Notes: generated by a model from the letters alone, not told the origin. A stretch of DNA of 64,000 nt from JBBRDU01 sp038230335 (GCA_038230335.1 JBBRNL010000005.1:248001-312000); one strand, 5' to 3'. Numbered from the stretch's first letter, positions 25,612-34,074 are shown. Made by a program: numbers and translations.

Positions 25612-26390
25612 GGATTGTCGCCGTAGCTAATCAGAAAGGAGGGGTCGGTAAAACGACGACCTCGGTCAATCTGGGCGCAGCTCTCGCTGTCCATGGAGTA
25701 CGCATTCTTTTGATCGATCTTGACCCGCAGGGAAACGCAACCAGCGCCTTTGGCATGCAGGAACTGGAAGGAGAAAGCCTCTACGATCCGTTGGTAGGCA
25801 ATGAATCGATCGTGCAAAAAATTTTCCCGACGCGATTGAACGGGTTGTTCCTGGTGCCGGCCGATCTCGATTTGGCCGGAGCGGAAATCGAAATTGCTCG
25901 CATGGATAATCATCTCACCCGGCTGAGCAAGACTTTGTCCGTCTTGCGCGCGGACGGGACTTTCGACTTTATCCTGATCGATTGCCCGCCCTCGCTTGGC
26001 ATTCTCATGACCAACGCGCTGGCCGCCGCCGACGAAATTTTAACTCCGATTCAGTGCGAATATTTCGCCTTGGAAGGCCTCGTCAAAATTGTGCGCGTGG
26101 TTGAACAGGTGCGCGCCTCGGGGGCGAATCCGAATGTCGAGATTGCCGGCATCGTCATGACCATGTTCGACGGGCGAACTAATCTCAGCTCGCAGGTGGT
26201 CGCGGAAGTGCGCAAGCATTTTGGCGAGCGCGTTTACGAAACAGTCATTCCGCGCACCGTGCGTCTGAGCGAAGCGCCGAGCTTCGGAAAAACAATCCTT
26301 GAGTACGATTCGTCCGGGGGCGGCGCGCGCGCCTACCGCCAGCTCGCCTTAGAATTTCTCAAGCGGCACGCGACCTCGCCTAATCCTTAG
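25608..26390 (+). CDS. parA: ParA/Soj-type ATPase
   Basis: 260 residues, typical of chromosomal Soj. The deviant Walker A is NQKGGVGKTTTSVNLG (about 8-23), switch I is LLIDLDPQGNATSA, Walker B is FDFILIDCPPSLGI, and VRLSEAPSFGKTILEYD is near the C-terminus. ParA segregates chromosomes or positions cargo on the nucleoid together with ParB. No parB follows: the next gene is convergent and overlaps by 11 bases. Translational coupling to the LanB-like gene is unusual. Confidence 0.92.
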   Translation: MRIVAVANQKGGVGKTTTSVNLGAALAVHGVRILLIDLDPQGNATSAFGMQELEGESLYDPLVGNESIVQKIFPTRLNGLFLVPADLDLAGAEIEIARMDNHLTRLSKTLSVLRADGTFDFILIDCPPSLGILMTNALAAADEILTPIQCEYFALEGLVKIVRVVEQVRASGANPNVEIAGIVMTMFDGRTNLSSQVVAEVRKHFGERVYETVIPRTVRLSEAPSFGKTILEYDSSGGGARAYRQLALEFLKRHATSPNP

Positions 26391-26916
26391 CTTGGCCGCC
26401 CCACTCTTCGCGCGCGATGGCGAAGACTTGCGCGGGAAAACCCTTAAAGGTCGTTTCTTTTTCCAAGAGCATCCCGTTCTTCTCGGCGACGCGTCGTGAG
26501 GCCACGTTCTCAGGATGAATCAGAGATATGACGCGGGGAAGTTGCAGATCGCGGAAGGCGTGATCGCGCACGGCCCGCGCCGCTTCCGTGGCCAGACCAC
26601 GATCCCAGTAGTCGGGATGAAGGCGATACCCGATCTCGACCTCCGGCCCGTCATCCACCTGTTGATGGAGGAAGCCGCAGTAGCCGATGAGGACCTCGTC
26701 TTCGCGATTTATGACCGCGAATTGTGACGCTAGCCCCTGCTGATCCCAATGAATCACTTTCTCGAGGAATGCAGCGGTCTCTTCCCGGGAATAAAGTTGG
26801 CCTCCCGTGAAGCGCATAAAGCCGGGGTTGCGGAAGAGCACTGCCATTCTGTCGAGGTCACTGTGCGAAAAAGGCCGAAGTGAAAGCCGTTCCGTTTCAA
26901 TCCTGGATTCCGTCAT
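26380..26916 (-). CDS. GNAT acetyltransferase, RimJ/RimL type
   Basis: 178 residues. It starts TERLSLRPFSHSDLDRMAVL and has the acetyl-CoA motifs EIGYRLHPDYWDRGLATEAA and LIHPENVASRRVAEKNGMLL, as in N-terminal and small-molecule acetyltransferases of the RimJ family. The substrate is unknown. It converges on parA with an 11-base overlap of the 3' ends, and the radical SAM gene is divergent after 58 bp. Confidence 0.9.
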   Translation of the reverse strand: MTESRIETERLSLRPFSHSDLDRMAVLFRNPGFMRFTGGQLYSREETAAFLEKVIHWDQQGLASQFAVINREDEVLIGYCGFLHQQVDDGPEVEIGYRLHPDYWDRGLATEAARAVRDHAFRDLQLPRVISLIHPENVASRRVAEKNGMLLEKETTFKGFPAQVFAIAREEWGGQAKD

Positions 26917-26974
26917 AATCTTGCACGTTCACTTGAACATTAGGCGCGGTTGATGGAAAGTCTGATAGGGAACC

Positions 26975-28225
26975 ATGGAGCTGCAAACGAAACTGGCGAT
27001 TCTGGCGGACGCCGCCAAGTATGACGCCTCCTGCGCGAGCAGCGGAACTACCAAACGGAACTCGCGCGAATCCAAGGGGATTGGTTCCACCACGGGCTCG
27101 GGGATTTGTCATAGTTATACGCCGGACGGGCGCTGCGTTTCTCTGCTCAAAATTCTGCTCACGAATTATTGCGTTTACGATTGTCTCTACTGTATCAACC
27201 GCGTTTCCAGCAATGTGCAGAGGGCACGCTTCACCGTCGCCGAGGTGGTGCAGCTGACGCTCGATTTTTATCGGCGCAATTACATTGAAGGCCTCTTCCT
27301 TAGCTCCGGAATTATTCGCGATCCCGATTATACCATGGAGCAGGTGGTGTCCGTGGCGCGGACACTGCGGCAGGATCATCATTTTCGCGGATACATCCAT
27401 TTAAAAACTATTCCGCAGGCCTCGGCCGAGTTGATGGAGGAAGCGGGTCGTTGGGCTGATCGCATTAGTATTAATATTGAGCTGCCCACGGAGATTGCCC
27501 TCGCGCAATTGGCTCCCGAAAAGAATTTTGCGGATACGCACAAGGCCATGGCGGGTATCCGCAGGCGCATCGAGCAATCCAAAGCAGAGCGCAAGGAAAG
27601 CCGGAAAGCGCCGCTCTTCGCACCGGCTGGTCAAAGCACCCAGATGATTGTCGGGGCGACCGATACCCCGGACTCTCAAATTTTGGCCCAGGCCTCCACA
27701 CTTTACGCGCAGCACAAATTGCGACGGGTTTATTACTCCGCCTTCAGCCCGATCCCCGACGCCTCCAGTAAATTGCCACTCGTCGCACCGCCGCTGATTC
27801 GCGAGCATCGGCTTTATCAGGCGGATTGGCTGCTCCGCTTCTATGGATTCTCCGTGGACGAGCTGACTACGCCGGCTGAACCGGATTTGGATCTAAAGAT
27901 GGATCCGAAACTGGCCTGGGCCTTGCGCCATCGCGAAATGTTTCCGGTCGATTTGAACAAGGCGTCCCGGGAATTGTTGTGGAGAGTTCCGGGTCTGGGC
28001 ACGAAAGCCGTGGAGCGAATTCTGCGCTTACGCCGCTGGCACCGGTTGCGCGTGGAGGATCTTTATCGTCTCCGACTCGCTGTAGGAAAAGTGCTGCCGT
28101 TTGTGCAACTGGACGGGCATCGTTCCACGACGGGGCCAGGTGAGGCGGCTATGTCGATAGCCAGAACTCCACAACAATTGGATTTGTTTCGTGACCGTCC
28201 CTCTGTCCTGACAGGGCAACTTTAG
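26975..28225 (+). CDS. Radical SAM protein of the putative DNA modification/repair family
   Basis: 416 residues. The 4Fe-4S motif CVYDCLYC (Cys66, Cys70, Cys73) is followed by a radical SAM barrel with GLFLSSGI and a C-terminal helix-hairpin-helix region (NKASRELLWRVPGLGTKAVE), which suggests nucleic acid binding. This family (annotated as putative DNA modification/repair radical SAM protein) is regularly encoded beside a DUF4130 protein, and that is the case here: the next gene starts 2 bp after the stop. Substrate and product are not established. Confidence 0.88.
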   Translation: MELQTKLAILADAAKYDASCASSGTTKRNSRESKGIGSTTGSGICHSYTPDGRCVSLLKILLTNYCVYDCLYCINRVSSNVQRARFTVAEVVQLTLDFYRRNYIEGLFLSSGIIRDPDYTMEQVVSVARTLRQDHHFRGYIHLKTIPQASAELMEEAGRWADRISINIELPTEIALAQLAPEKNFADTHKAMAGIRRRIEQSKAERKESRKAPLFAPAGQSTQMIVGATDTPDSQILAQASTLYAQHKLRRVYYSAFSPIPDASSKLPLVAPPLIREHRLYQADWLLRFYGFSVDELTTPAEPDLDLKMDPKLAWALRHREMFPVDLNKASRELLWRVPGLGTKAVERILRLRRWHRLRVEDLYRLRLAVGKVLPFVQLDGHRSTTGPGEAAMSIARTPQQLDLFRDRPSVLTGQL

Positions 28226-28227
28226 CG

Positions 28228-29646
28228 GTGGACCAAGTTACCTTCGTCCCCAACTTCGCCGCATGGCAACAAGCGGCCCGAACGGCTCTGCAACACGAAG
28301 TGCCTCCGGGAAATATTGCCTGGGAAGAAATGGTTTCGGCACAGCCGGCGCTGGCTTTGTTTGACGAGCACGACGCCCCAACGGAGGCGAAAGGCAGCCG
28401 GGTTCCTGTTCCTAAGAAGTTTGTGAGAATCGCGCAGCTCGTTAGCCTGCACTGCGACGAAAAACGTTGGGCACACCTTTACCGGCTGCTCTGGCGGCTG
28501 ACCCATGGGGAGCCAAAATTGCTCGAGATTTTTGTGGATTCCGACGTAGCGCAAATCTTCGAAATGGAGAAATCGCTGCGACACGACATTCACAAGATGC
28601 GCGCGTTCGTCCGGTTTCGCCGGGTTGAGGCGGCGACCGAACCGTGGTTTGTGGCCTGGTTCGAACCGCAGCATCACATCGTGGAACATAACGCGCGCTT
28701 CTTCGTTGACCGTTTTGCCTCGATGAACTGGTCAATCCTCACGCCCGATCGATGCGCGCACTGGGATTCGAAGGATCTTACCTTCACCGAGGGAGTCGAT
28801 CGTTCGCGGGCGCCCGCCAAAGACCGAGTGGAAGCCCTTTGGCTCACTTATTATCAAAATATTTTCAACCCGGCGCGCGTAAAAGTGCACGCAATGCAGG
28901 CTGAGATGCCGAAGAAGTATTGGAAGAATTTGCCGGAGGCGGAGCTGATCCCAAGCTTGCTTCGCGAAGCACCCGTTCGGGTCGAATCGATGATGCAAAG
29001 AAGCGTTAGTAAGGGTCGGGATGAGGAAGAGGAGTGGCGTCCTGCGCCCGCCCCGGAATCGTCCAGCCTGGCGGAAGTGGCGAAAGCAGCCTGTGCCTGC
29101 ACCGCCTGTCCGCTTTATAAGCGCGCCACTCAGACCGTTTTTGGAGAAGGCCCGAAAGGCGCGCGCATCATGCTGATCGGCGAGCAGCCGGGGGATTCCG
29201 AAGATCTCACCGGAAAACCATTCGTGGGTCCTGCCGGTCAGCTCATGGATCGAGCTTTGGTCGAGGCGGGCATCGATCGCAAGGAAGTTTATGTCACGAA
29301 TGTGGTGAAACACTTCAAATGGGAGCCGCGCGGCAAACGACGAATTCATCAAAAGCCGAATTCGCGCGACATCGCCGCGTGCCGTCCGTGGCTGGAAGCT
29401 GAACTCCGGTTGGTGAAACCGGCTGTGGTCGTATGCCTTGGCGCGACCGCCGCGCAAACCATTTTCGGCTCGGCTTTTCGCGTTACGCGTGAGCGGGGCA
29501 AAGTCTTGTCCTCACCTCTCGCCTCCGCCGTCGTGGCGACCGTTCATCCTTCCTCCTTATTGCGCCAACCCGATGAAGAATCGCGCGCGCGCGAATACCT
29601 GCACTTCGTGGCCGATTTGCGGGTGGCTCTGCAAGCGGCGGGCTGA
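28228..29646 (+). CDS. DUF4130 - UdgX-type uracil-DNA glycosylase fusion
   Basis: 472 residues from a GTG start. Residues about 1-240 form the DUF4130 domain found next to the radical SAM partner. Residues about 285-470 are a family 4-like uracil-DNA glycosylase with Fe-S cysteines (CTAC 291-294, Cys385, Cys403), GEQPGDSEDLTGKPFVGPAG and TVHPSSLL. The KRRIH loop (370-374) is the UdgX hallmark; in mycobacterial UdgX its His links covalently to the abasic site. The pair therefore probably recognises damaged or deaminated DNA. Confidence 0.9.
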   Translation: MDQVTFVPNFAAWQQAARTALQHEVPPGNIAWEEMVSAQPALALFDEHDAPTEAKGSRVPVPKKFVRIAQLVSLHCDEKRWAHLYRLLWRLTHGEPKLLEIFVDSDVAQIFEMEKSLRHDIHKMRAFVRFRRVEAATEPWFVAWFEPQHHIVEHNARFFVDRFASMNWSILTPDRCAHWDSKDLTFTEGVDRSRAPAKDRVEALWLTYYQNIFNPARVKVHAMQAEMPKKYWKNLPEAELIPSLLREAPVRVESMMQRSVSKGRDEEEEWRPAPAPESSSLAEVAKAACACTACPLYKRATQTVFGEGPKGARIMLIGEQPGDSEDLTGKPFVGPAGQLMDRALVEAGIDRKEVYVTNVVKHFKWEPRGKRRIHQKPNSRDIAACRPWLEAELRLVKPAVVVCLGATAAQTIFGSAFRVTRERGKVLSSPLASAVVATVHPSSLLRQPDEESRAREYLHFVADLRVALQAAG

Positions 29647-29689
29647 CCGGTCACTGGCAAATTGTGCTTTCTCTACGGGGGAAGCCTGA

Positions 29690-29695
29690 TACAAT
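29690..29695 (+). promoter_or_regulatory. Candidate -10 box of the his operon
   Basis: TACAAT, one base from the TATAAT consensus, ends seven bases before the ATG of the leader peptide. A start at that ATG would give a leaderless leader-peptide mRNA. No convincing -35 box is found at 17-18 bp; TTGTGC at 29662 is 22 bp upstream, which is too far. Confidence 0.4.
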
Positions 29696-29702
29696 CAACG
29701 CC

Positions 29703-29753
29703 ATGTTCGAGCACAGTCACCATCATCCTCATGGAGGGCTTGTGCTCGATTAG
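29703..29753 (+). CDS. hisL: Histidine-rich leader peptide of the his operon
   Basis: ATG to TAG encodes 16 residues, MFEHSHHHPHGGLVLD, with five His codons within seven positions (29712-29732). It lies 68 bp before hisI and directly ahead of mutually exclusive hairpins and a rho-independent terminator. That is the arrangement of the enterobacterial his attenuator. Low charged tRNA-His should stall the ribosome on the His codons. The peptide itself has no other function. Confidence 0.8.
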   Translation: MFEHSHHHPHGGLVLD

Positions 29754-29780
29754 CGTCCGGGAAAAAAGGACGAGCACGAG
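29708..29780 (+). promoter_or_regulatory. Alternative RNA pairings of the his attenuator
   Basis: The segment CTTGTGCTC (29739-29747) can pair with two near-identical partners. One is upstream CGAGCACAG (29708-29716), inside the leader-peptide codons; the other is downstream GAGCACGAG (29772-29780), next to the terminator. An inner GTCC/GGAC stem supports the second pairing. This 1:2 versus 2:3 choice is the core of a leader-peptide attenuator. How the 2:3 form disrupts the terminator is not clear from pairing alone, since the stems abut rather than overlap. Confidence 0.6.
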
Positions 29781-29815
29781 GCCCGCGCACCGAAATGGTC
29801 CGCGGGTTTTTTATT
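29781..29815 (+). terminator. Rho-independent attenuator terminator of the his operon
   Basis: CCCGCG (29782-29787) pairs with CGCGGG (29801-29806), with an extra ACC/GGT stem inside, and is followed at once by TTTTTTATT. The U-run ends six bases before the hisI start. It sits downstream of the His-rich leader peptide, so it should stop transcription when histidine is plentiful. Confidence 0.8.
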
Positions 29816-29820
29816 CTCAT

Positions 29821-30198
29821 ATGAATCTTGAATATTCGAAATTGAAAGGTGTTTTGCCGGCTGTCATCCAGGAGGCAGAGACGGGACGCATTCTCATGGT
29901 GGGCTTCATGAACGAAGAGGCGTTTCGTCGCACGATCGAAACGGGGCTGGTCACGTTTTTCAGTCGTTCGCGAAATGCCATCTGGGTGAAAGGCGAAACT
30001 TCAGGGCATCAACTGAGGGTGCTCGAAGTAGCGACGGACTGCGACCAGGACACATTTTTAATCAAGGTCGAGATGGTCGGCCCGGGCGTGTGTCATAACG
30101 GTTATAAAAGCTGTTTTTATCGTCGGCTCGAAGGTGGGCAATGGGTTGAGGCGGAGAAGCGGACCTTCGATCCGGCTGCGATTTATGGAGAGAAGTAA
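29821..30198 (+). CDS. hisI: Phosphoribosyl-AMP cyclohydrolase
   Basis: 125 residues, a stand-alone cyclohydrolase without the HisE pyrophosphatase domain. The zinc and metal ligands are in ATDCDQDTFL and GVCHNGYKSCFYRR, and TFFSRSRNAIWVKGETSG is the conserved core. It opens the ring of PR-AMP, step 3 of histidine synthesis. The ATG at 29821 lies directly behind the attenuator terminator. Its stop overlaps the hisG start by one base. No hisE is present in this operon. Confidence 0.96.
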   Translation: MNLEYSKLKGVLPAVIQEAETGRILMVGFMNEEAFRRTIETGLVTFFSRSRNAIWVKGETSGHQLRVLEVATDCDQDTFLIKVEMVGPGVCHNGYKSCFYRRLEGGQWVEAEKRTFDPAAIYGEK

Positions 30199-31067
30199 TG
30201 AAACTTAAACTCGGCATTCCCAAAGGCAGCCTGGAGCAGGCTACCATCGAACTTTTTCAAAAAGCCGGATTTCACATTCGGACCAGTAGTCGCTCCTATT
30301 TTCCGACGGTCGACGATCCGGAGATCGATTGCATGCTCATCCGCGCGCAGGAGATGGCGCGTTATGTGGAAGATGGCGTCCTCGATGCCGGCCTAACGGG
30401 CCGCGATTGGGTGGAGGAAACCGATGCAAATGTCGAGCCCCTCTGCGATCTTATTTATTCGAAACAGAGCTTCGGCAAGGTCCGCTGGGTTCTGGCGGTG
30501 CCGGAATCGTCCCCGTTCAAGTCTGCCCAGGATCTGGAAGGCAAAATCATCGCCACCGAGTTGGTCGAGACGACCAAACGCTATCTCGCGCGCCGTGGGG
30601 TTACGGCCAAGGTCGAATTCAGCTGGGGGGCGACCGAGGTGAAGCCGCCGGTCCTGGCCGATGCGATAGTGGAAGTCACGGAAACCGGCGCGTCACTCCG
30701 CGCGAGCAACCTGCGCATCATCGAGACGGTGCTTGAGTCGAACACTCAGCTGATCGGAAACATCGATTCGATGCGGGACGAATGGAAGCGACGCAAACTG
30801 GCCGACATTCGAATGCTTCTGGAGGGCGCCATCAATGCGCTCGGTAAAGTCGGACTGATGCTGAATGTCCGTCGCGCCGATCTGGCCACCGTTTTAAATA
30901 TTCTGCCCGCCCTGAAGAAGCCCACTATTTCACAGCTGAGCGATGACGAGTGGGTGGCCATCAACACGGTCCTCGAAGAATCGACTGTCCGTCACATCAT
31001 TCCCCGGCTGAAGGAGGCCGGGGCGCAGGGGATTGTCGAATACCCGCTCAACAAGATCATTGTGTAG
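30198..31067 (+). CDS. hisG: ATP phosphoribosyltransferase, long form
   Basis: 289 residues. The catalytic domains show LGIPKGSLEQATIELF, GLTGRDWVEE, IATELVETTKRYL and DAIVEVTETGASLRASNL. The last 75 residues or so (LMLNVRRADLATVLNILPAL onward) are the ACT-like C-terminal domain that lets histidine inhibit the long form, so no HisZ is needed. It catalyses the first committed step. Start codon overlaps the hisI stop (TAATG). Confidence 0.96.
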   Translation: MKLKLGIPKGSLEQATIELFQKAGFHIRTSSRSYFPTVDDPEIDCMLIRAQEMARYVEDGVLDAGLTGRDWVEETDANVEPLCDLIYSKQSFGKVRWVLAVPESSPFKSAQDLEGKIIATELVETTKRYLARRGVTAKVEFSWGATEVKPPVLADAIVEVTETGASLRASNLRIIETVLESNTQLIGNIDSMRDEWKRRKLADIRMLLEGAINALGKVGLMLNVRRADLATVLNILPALKKPTISQLSDDEWVAINTVLEESTVRHIIPRLKEAGAQGIVEYPLNKIIV

Positions 31068-31071
31068 CGCG

Positions 31072-32316
31072 ATGATTCGAATCATTTCAGCAAATGCCGT
31101 CGGCGATCTCGTCACGCGAAAAGTGAGTCGCCACGAGGAGGCGGAAAACGTGGTCCGGAAGATCATCGAGGAGGTGCGCGCGGAGGGGGACCGCGCTTTG
31201 CTCCGCTATGCCCGTGTCCTCGATGGATTCGATCGTGATTCATTCCGGGTCGAGCCGAAGGAGCTGGACGCAGCCCGGGCGGTCATGACTCCGGAATTAC
31301 GGGAGGCCGTGCACACCGCCTCCGCCAATATCCGCGCCGTGGCTGAGCTGCAGTTGCCCGAGTCCTGCATGACCGAGATGGAGCCGGGTCGACGCATTGG
31401 CCAGATCGTTAGGCCAGTGGAGACGATTTGCGCCTACGTTCCTTCGGGACGGTATCCCCTTGTCTCAACTCTCATGATGACGGTCATTCCCGCGCAGGTC
31501 GCCGGGGTGGGAAATATTTGCGTCACAACACCGCGGGCCGCCCCGGAGATTCTGGGAACGGCATCACTGCTCGGTCTGCCGAAATTGTTTCTCCTCGGCG
31601 GCGCGCAGGCCATCGCCGCATTTGCCCTTGGCACCGAGACGATCCCGCGAGCGGATCGCATCGTCGGGCCGGGCAATGTTTACGTGACGGTCGCGAAAAA
31701 AATACTGGCCGGTGAAGCGTCGATAGACTTCGTGGCCGGTCCAACTGAAATCGTGATCATCGCCTGCGATGGAAATCCGGTTTGGATCGCAGCAGACATG
31801 CTGGCCCAAGCCGAACACGATACGCAGGCCTGTGCCCTCCTTTTGACGACCTCAGCTTCGCTCGCGTCGGCCGTGGCTGAGGAAATTGAAAAGCAGTTGA
31901 GCAGCCTTTCCACGGCGTCCGTGGCGCGCGAGGCGATTGAACGAAACAGCGCCATCATTCTGGTTGATTCCGTGGAGCAGGCGTTGGAGTTGAGTAATCG
32001 ATACGCGCCGGAGCATTTGAGCATCGATGATTCAAGTCTGCTCGAAAAGATCGATCATGCCGGGAGTGTCTTCGTTGGACCGAACAGCCCGGAAGCGGCC
32101 GGCGATTATGCCAGTGGTCCGAACCATGTGCTTCCAACGGCGGGGGCGGCGCGCTGGCGCGGCGGACTTTCCGCGGCTGATTTCGTCAAAGTGATTTCGG
32201 TCCAAGAGCTTTCTTCTGAAGCGCTGCAAAATCTTGCGCCGGCGGTGACAACCCTGGCGCGGGCGGAAGGGTTGGAGGCGCACGCGCGTTCCGTCGAGGT
32301 GCGACGCCATGGATGA
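31072..32316 (+). CDS. hisD: Histidinol dehydrogenase
   Basis: 414 residues from ATG 31072, four bases after hisG. A longer frame from 31033 runs inside hisG and is rejected. Family blocks are ICAYVPSGRYPLVSTLMM, GGAQAIAAFALGTETIPRAD, KIVGPGNVYVT-like GPGNVYVTVAKK, DFVAGPTEIVI, YAPEHLSI and ASGPNHVLPT, with the zinc and catalytic His/Glu in the last two. It oxidises histidinol to histidine with NAD, the final steps of the pathway. Confidence 0.97.
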   Translation: MIRIISANAVGDLVTRKVSRHEEAENVVRKIIEEVRAEGDRALLRYARVLDGFDRDSFRVEPKELDAARAVMTPELREAVHTASANIRAVAELQLPESCMTEMEPGRRIGQIVRPVETICAYVPSGRYPLVSTLMMTVIPAQVAGVGNICVTTPRAAPEILGTASLLGLPKLFLLGGAQAIAAFALGTETIPRADRIVGPGNVYVTVAKKILAGEASIDFVAGPTEIVIIACDGNPVWIAADMLAQAEHDTQACALLLTTSASLASAVAEEIEKQLSSLSTASVAREAIERNSAIILVDSVEQALELSNRYAPEHLSIDDSSLLEKIDHAGSVFVGPNSPEAAGDYASGPNHVLPTAGAARWRGGLSAADFVKVISVQELSSEALQNLAPAVTTLARAEGLEAHARSVEVRRHG

Positions 32317-33406
32317 CATCCTAAAACCGCGCCCGGCCGTGGAAAGAATGACTGCGTACGCGCCGCCCACCGCCGGTCGGGCCGGCAAGCTGCGGCTCGA
32401 CTTCAACGAAAACACGGTGGGCTGTGCGCCGGCCGTCCTGGCTTTTTTGCACGAGAAGCTGGATGCAGAAACGCTCGCTATTTATCCCGAATATGGCGCG
32501 GCTCGGGCCGAGTTAGCGGCGCACTTCGGTGTGCCTCAATCCGAACTGCTCTTGAGCAACGGAACGGACGAAGCCATTCAGCTTTTGATCAACACCTACG
32601 TCGATGCTGGAGACGAGGTGATCATTCTGGAGCCTTCCTACGCCATGTATCGTTTCTATGCCGAGCTGGGCGGTGCGCGCATCCGGGAAGTTCATTATCG
32701 CGCCGGCACACTCGCATTTCCTTTGGACGAATTGCTGGAAGCCATGAGTGACCGGACACGTGCGGTCTTCATTTCAAATCCGAATAATCCGACCGGGACG
32801 GCCGTCGCACTGGACGTGGTCGAACAAATCGCCAGGCACGTTCCATCCGCCGCAGTGCTGGTGGACGAAGCTTATTACGAATTTTGTGGGGTGACGGCAC
32901 TGCCCTTACTCGACCGTTGTAGGAATCTTTTCGTTAGCCGAACTTTTTCGAAGGCATACGGAATGGCCGGGATGAGGTTGGGATGTCTTTTATCCAATGA
33001 TCGAAATCTTGCCTTCGTCGGCAAAGTGCATTCGCCTTATAGCGTGAATATTCTGGCCGCCCTGGCGGCCCGCGCTGCGATCCGGGACGCCGGTTATGTC
33101 GGGCGCTATGTGAAGGAAGTTTTGGCAGCTCGGGAAACTCTTAGCCACGGTCTCAAGGCAATGGGCATCCCTTTCCATAACAGTGCGGGCAACTTCTTGC
33201 TGATCGAAATGGGCGACGACGCGGTTGGCGTGCGTACGGCACTGAGCGCCGCAGGCGTTCTCGTGCGCGATCGCGGCCGCGAGATCAAAGGATGCGTCCG
33301 GGTAACGGTCGGCACGCAGGAGCAGATGGAACGGTTTCTCGACGTCCTGCGAATGATCTGGCCCAAAGCGGATCAGGAAGGAACGGAAAGGCCGCTCCAG
33401 TCATGA
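32309..33406 (+). CDS. hisC: Histidinol-phosphate aminotransferase
   Basis: 365 residues, overlapping hisD by 8 bases. A type I PLP fold with LDFNENTVGCAP, NGTDEAI, NPNNPTGT, LVDEAYYEF and the PLP-lysine in SRTFSKAYGMAGMRLG. It converts imidazole-acetol phosphate to histidinol phosphate. Its stop overlaps the HAD gene start (ATGA). The fold and operon position leave little doubt. Confidence 0.96.
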   Translation: MDDILKPRPAVERMTAYAPPTAGRAGKLRLDFNENTVGCAPAVLAFLHEKLDAETLAIYPEYGAARAELAAHFGVPQSELLLSNGTDEAIQLLINTYVDAGDEVIILEPSYAMYRFYAELGGARIREVHYRAGTLAFPLDELLEAMSDRTRAVFISNPNNPTGTAVALDVVEQIARHVPSAAVLVDEAYYEFCGVTALPLLDRCRNLFVSRTFSKAYGMAGMRLGCLLSNDRNLAFVGKVHSPYSVNILAALAARAAIRDAGYVGRYVKEVLAARETLSHGLKAMGIPFHNSAGNFLLIEMGDDAVGVRTALSAAGVLVRDRGREIKGCVRVTVGTQEQMERFLDVLRMIWPKADQEGTERPLQS

Positions 33407-34074
33407 AAGGACGCTCGATTTTGATTTTCGACATGGATGGAGTCCTCGTTGATGTGCGCGCGTCTTATCTTGCGAGCATCGCTGTGACGGCTCAGCATTT
33501 TACAGGGAAACTGCCGGCTCCGGAGATCATCGAAGAATACAAGGAGGCGGGAGGTTGGAACAATGACTGGGCGCTCACGCACAAAATCATTCGGGAGGCT
33601 GGCTGCGCGGATGTTTCGTATGAAGACGTGGTGGCTGCCTTTCAATCCTTCTTTCTCGGCCCGAAAAACGACGGCTTGATTACCCGGGAGAAATGGATTC
33701 CGGCCAACGGATTGCTCGACCGGCTCGCCCAGAATCATCAGCTCGCCATTTTTACAGGCCGTCCTCGAGAGGAAGCCAAGCTCACGCTTCGTCGCTTTGC
33801 TCCGACCGTTGTGTGGGATCCGATCATTGCCGAGGAAGATGTGCTCAACCCGAAACCCGCACCCGATGGTCTTAGAGCGATCGCGTCACGACAGTCCGGA
33901 GCGCAACTGACCTACGTGGGGGATAATGTGGACGACGCGCGCAGTGCGCGTTCGGCGGGTGTCCCGTTTATCGGAGTGGCTGGATTGCAACAAACGTCGT
34001 TAACACGATTGCTGCGGGAAGAAGGCGCGAAGGCCGTCATCGCGGACGTGAATGAAATAGGGGAGGTGGTCTAA
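33403..34074 (+). CDS. HAD-superfamily phosphatase, candidate histidinol-phosphate phosphatase
   Basis: 223 residues. HAD motif I is FDMDGVLVDVRASY, motif II is AIFTGRPREE, and motif III/IV is NPKPAPDG with TYVGDNVDDARSA, an IA-type cap. The gene overlaps hisC at its start and hisB at its end (TAATG), deep inside the operon. HisB here is a dehydratase only, and no HisN or PHP phosphatase is present, so this protein is the natural candidate for histidinol-phosphate phosphatase. That role is inference from context. Confidence 0.85.
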   Translation: MKGRSILIFDMDGVLVDVRASYLASIAVTAQHFTGKLPAPEIIEEYKEAGGWNNDWALTHKIIREAGCADVSYEDVVAAFQSFFLGPKNDGLITREKWIPANGLLDRLAQNHQLAIFTGRPREEAKLTLRRFAPTVVWDPIIAEEDVLNPKPAPDGLRAIASRQSGAQLTYVGDNVDDARSARSAGVPFIGVAGLQQTSLTRLLREEGAKAVIADVNEIGEVV

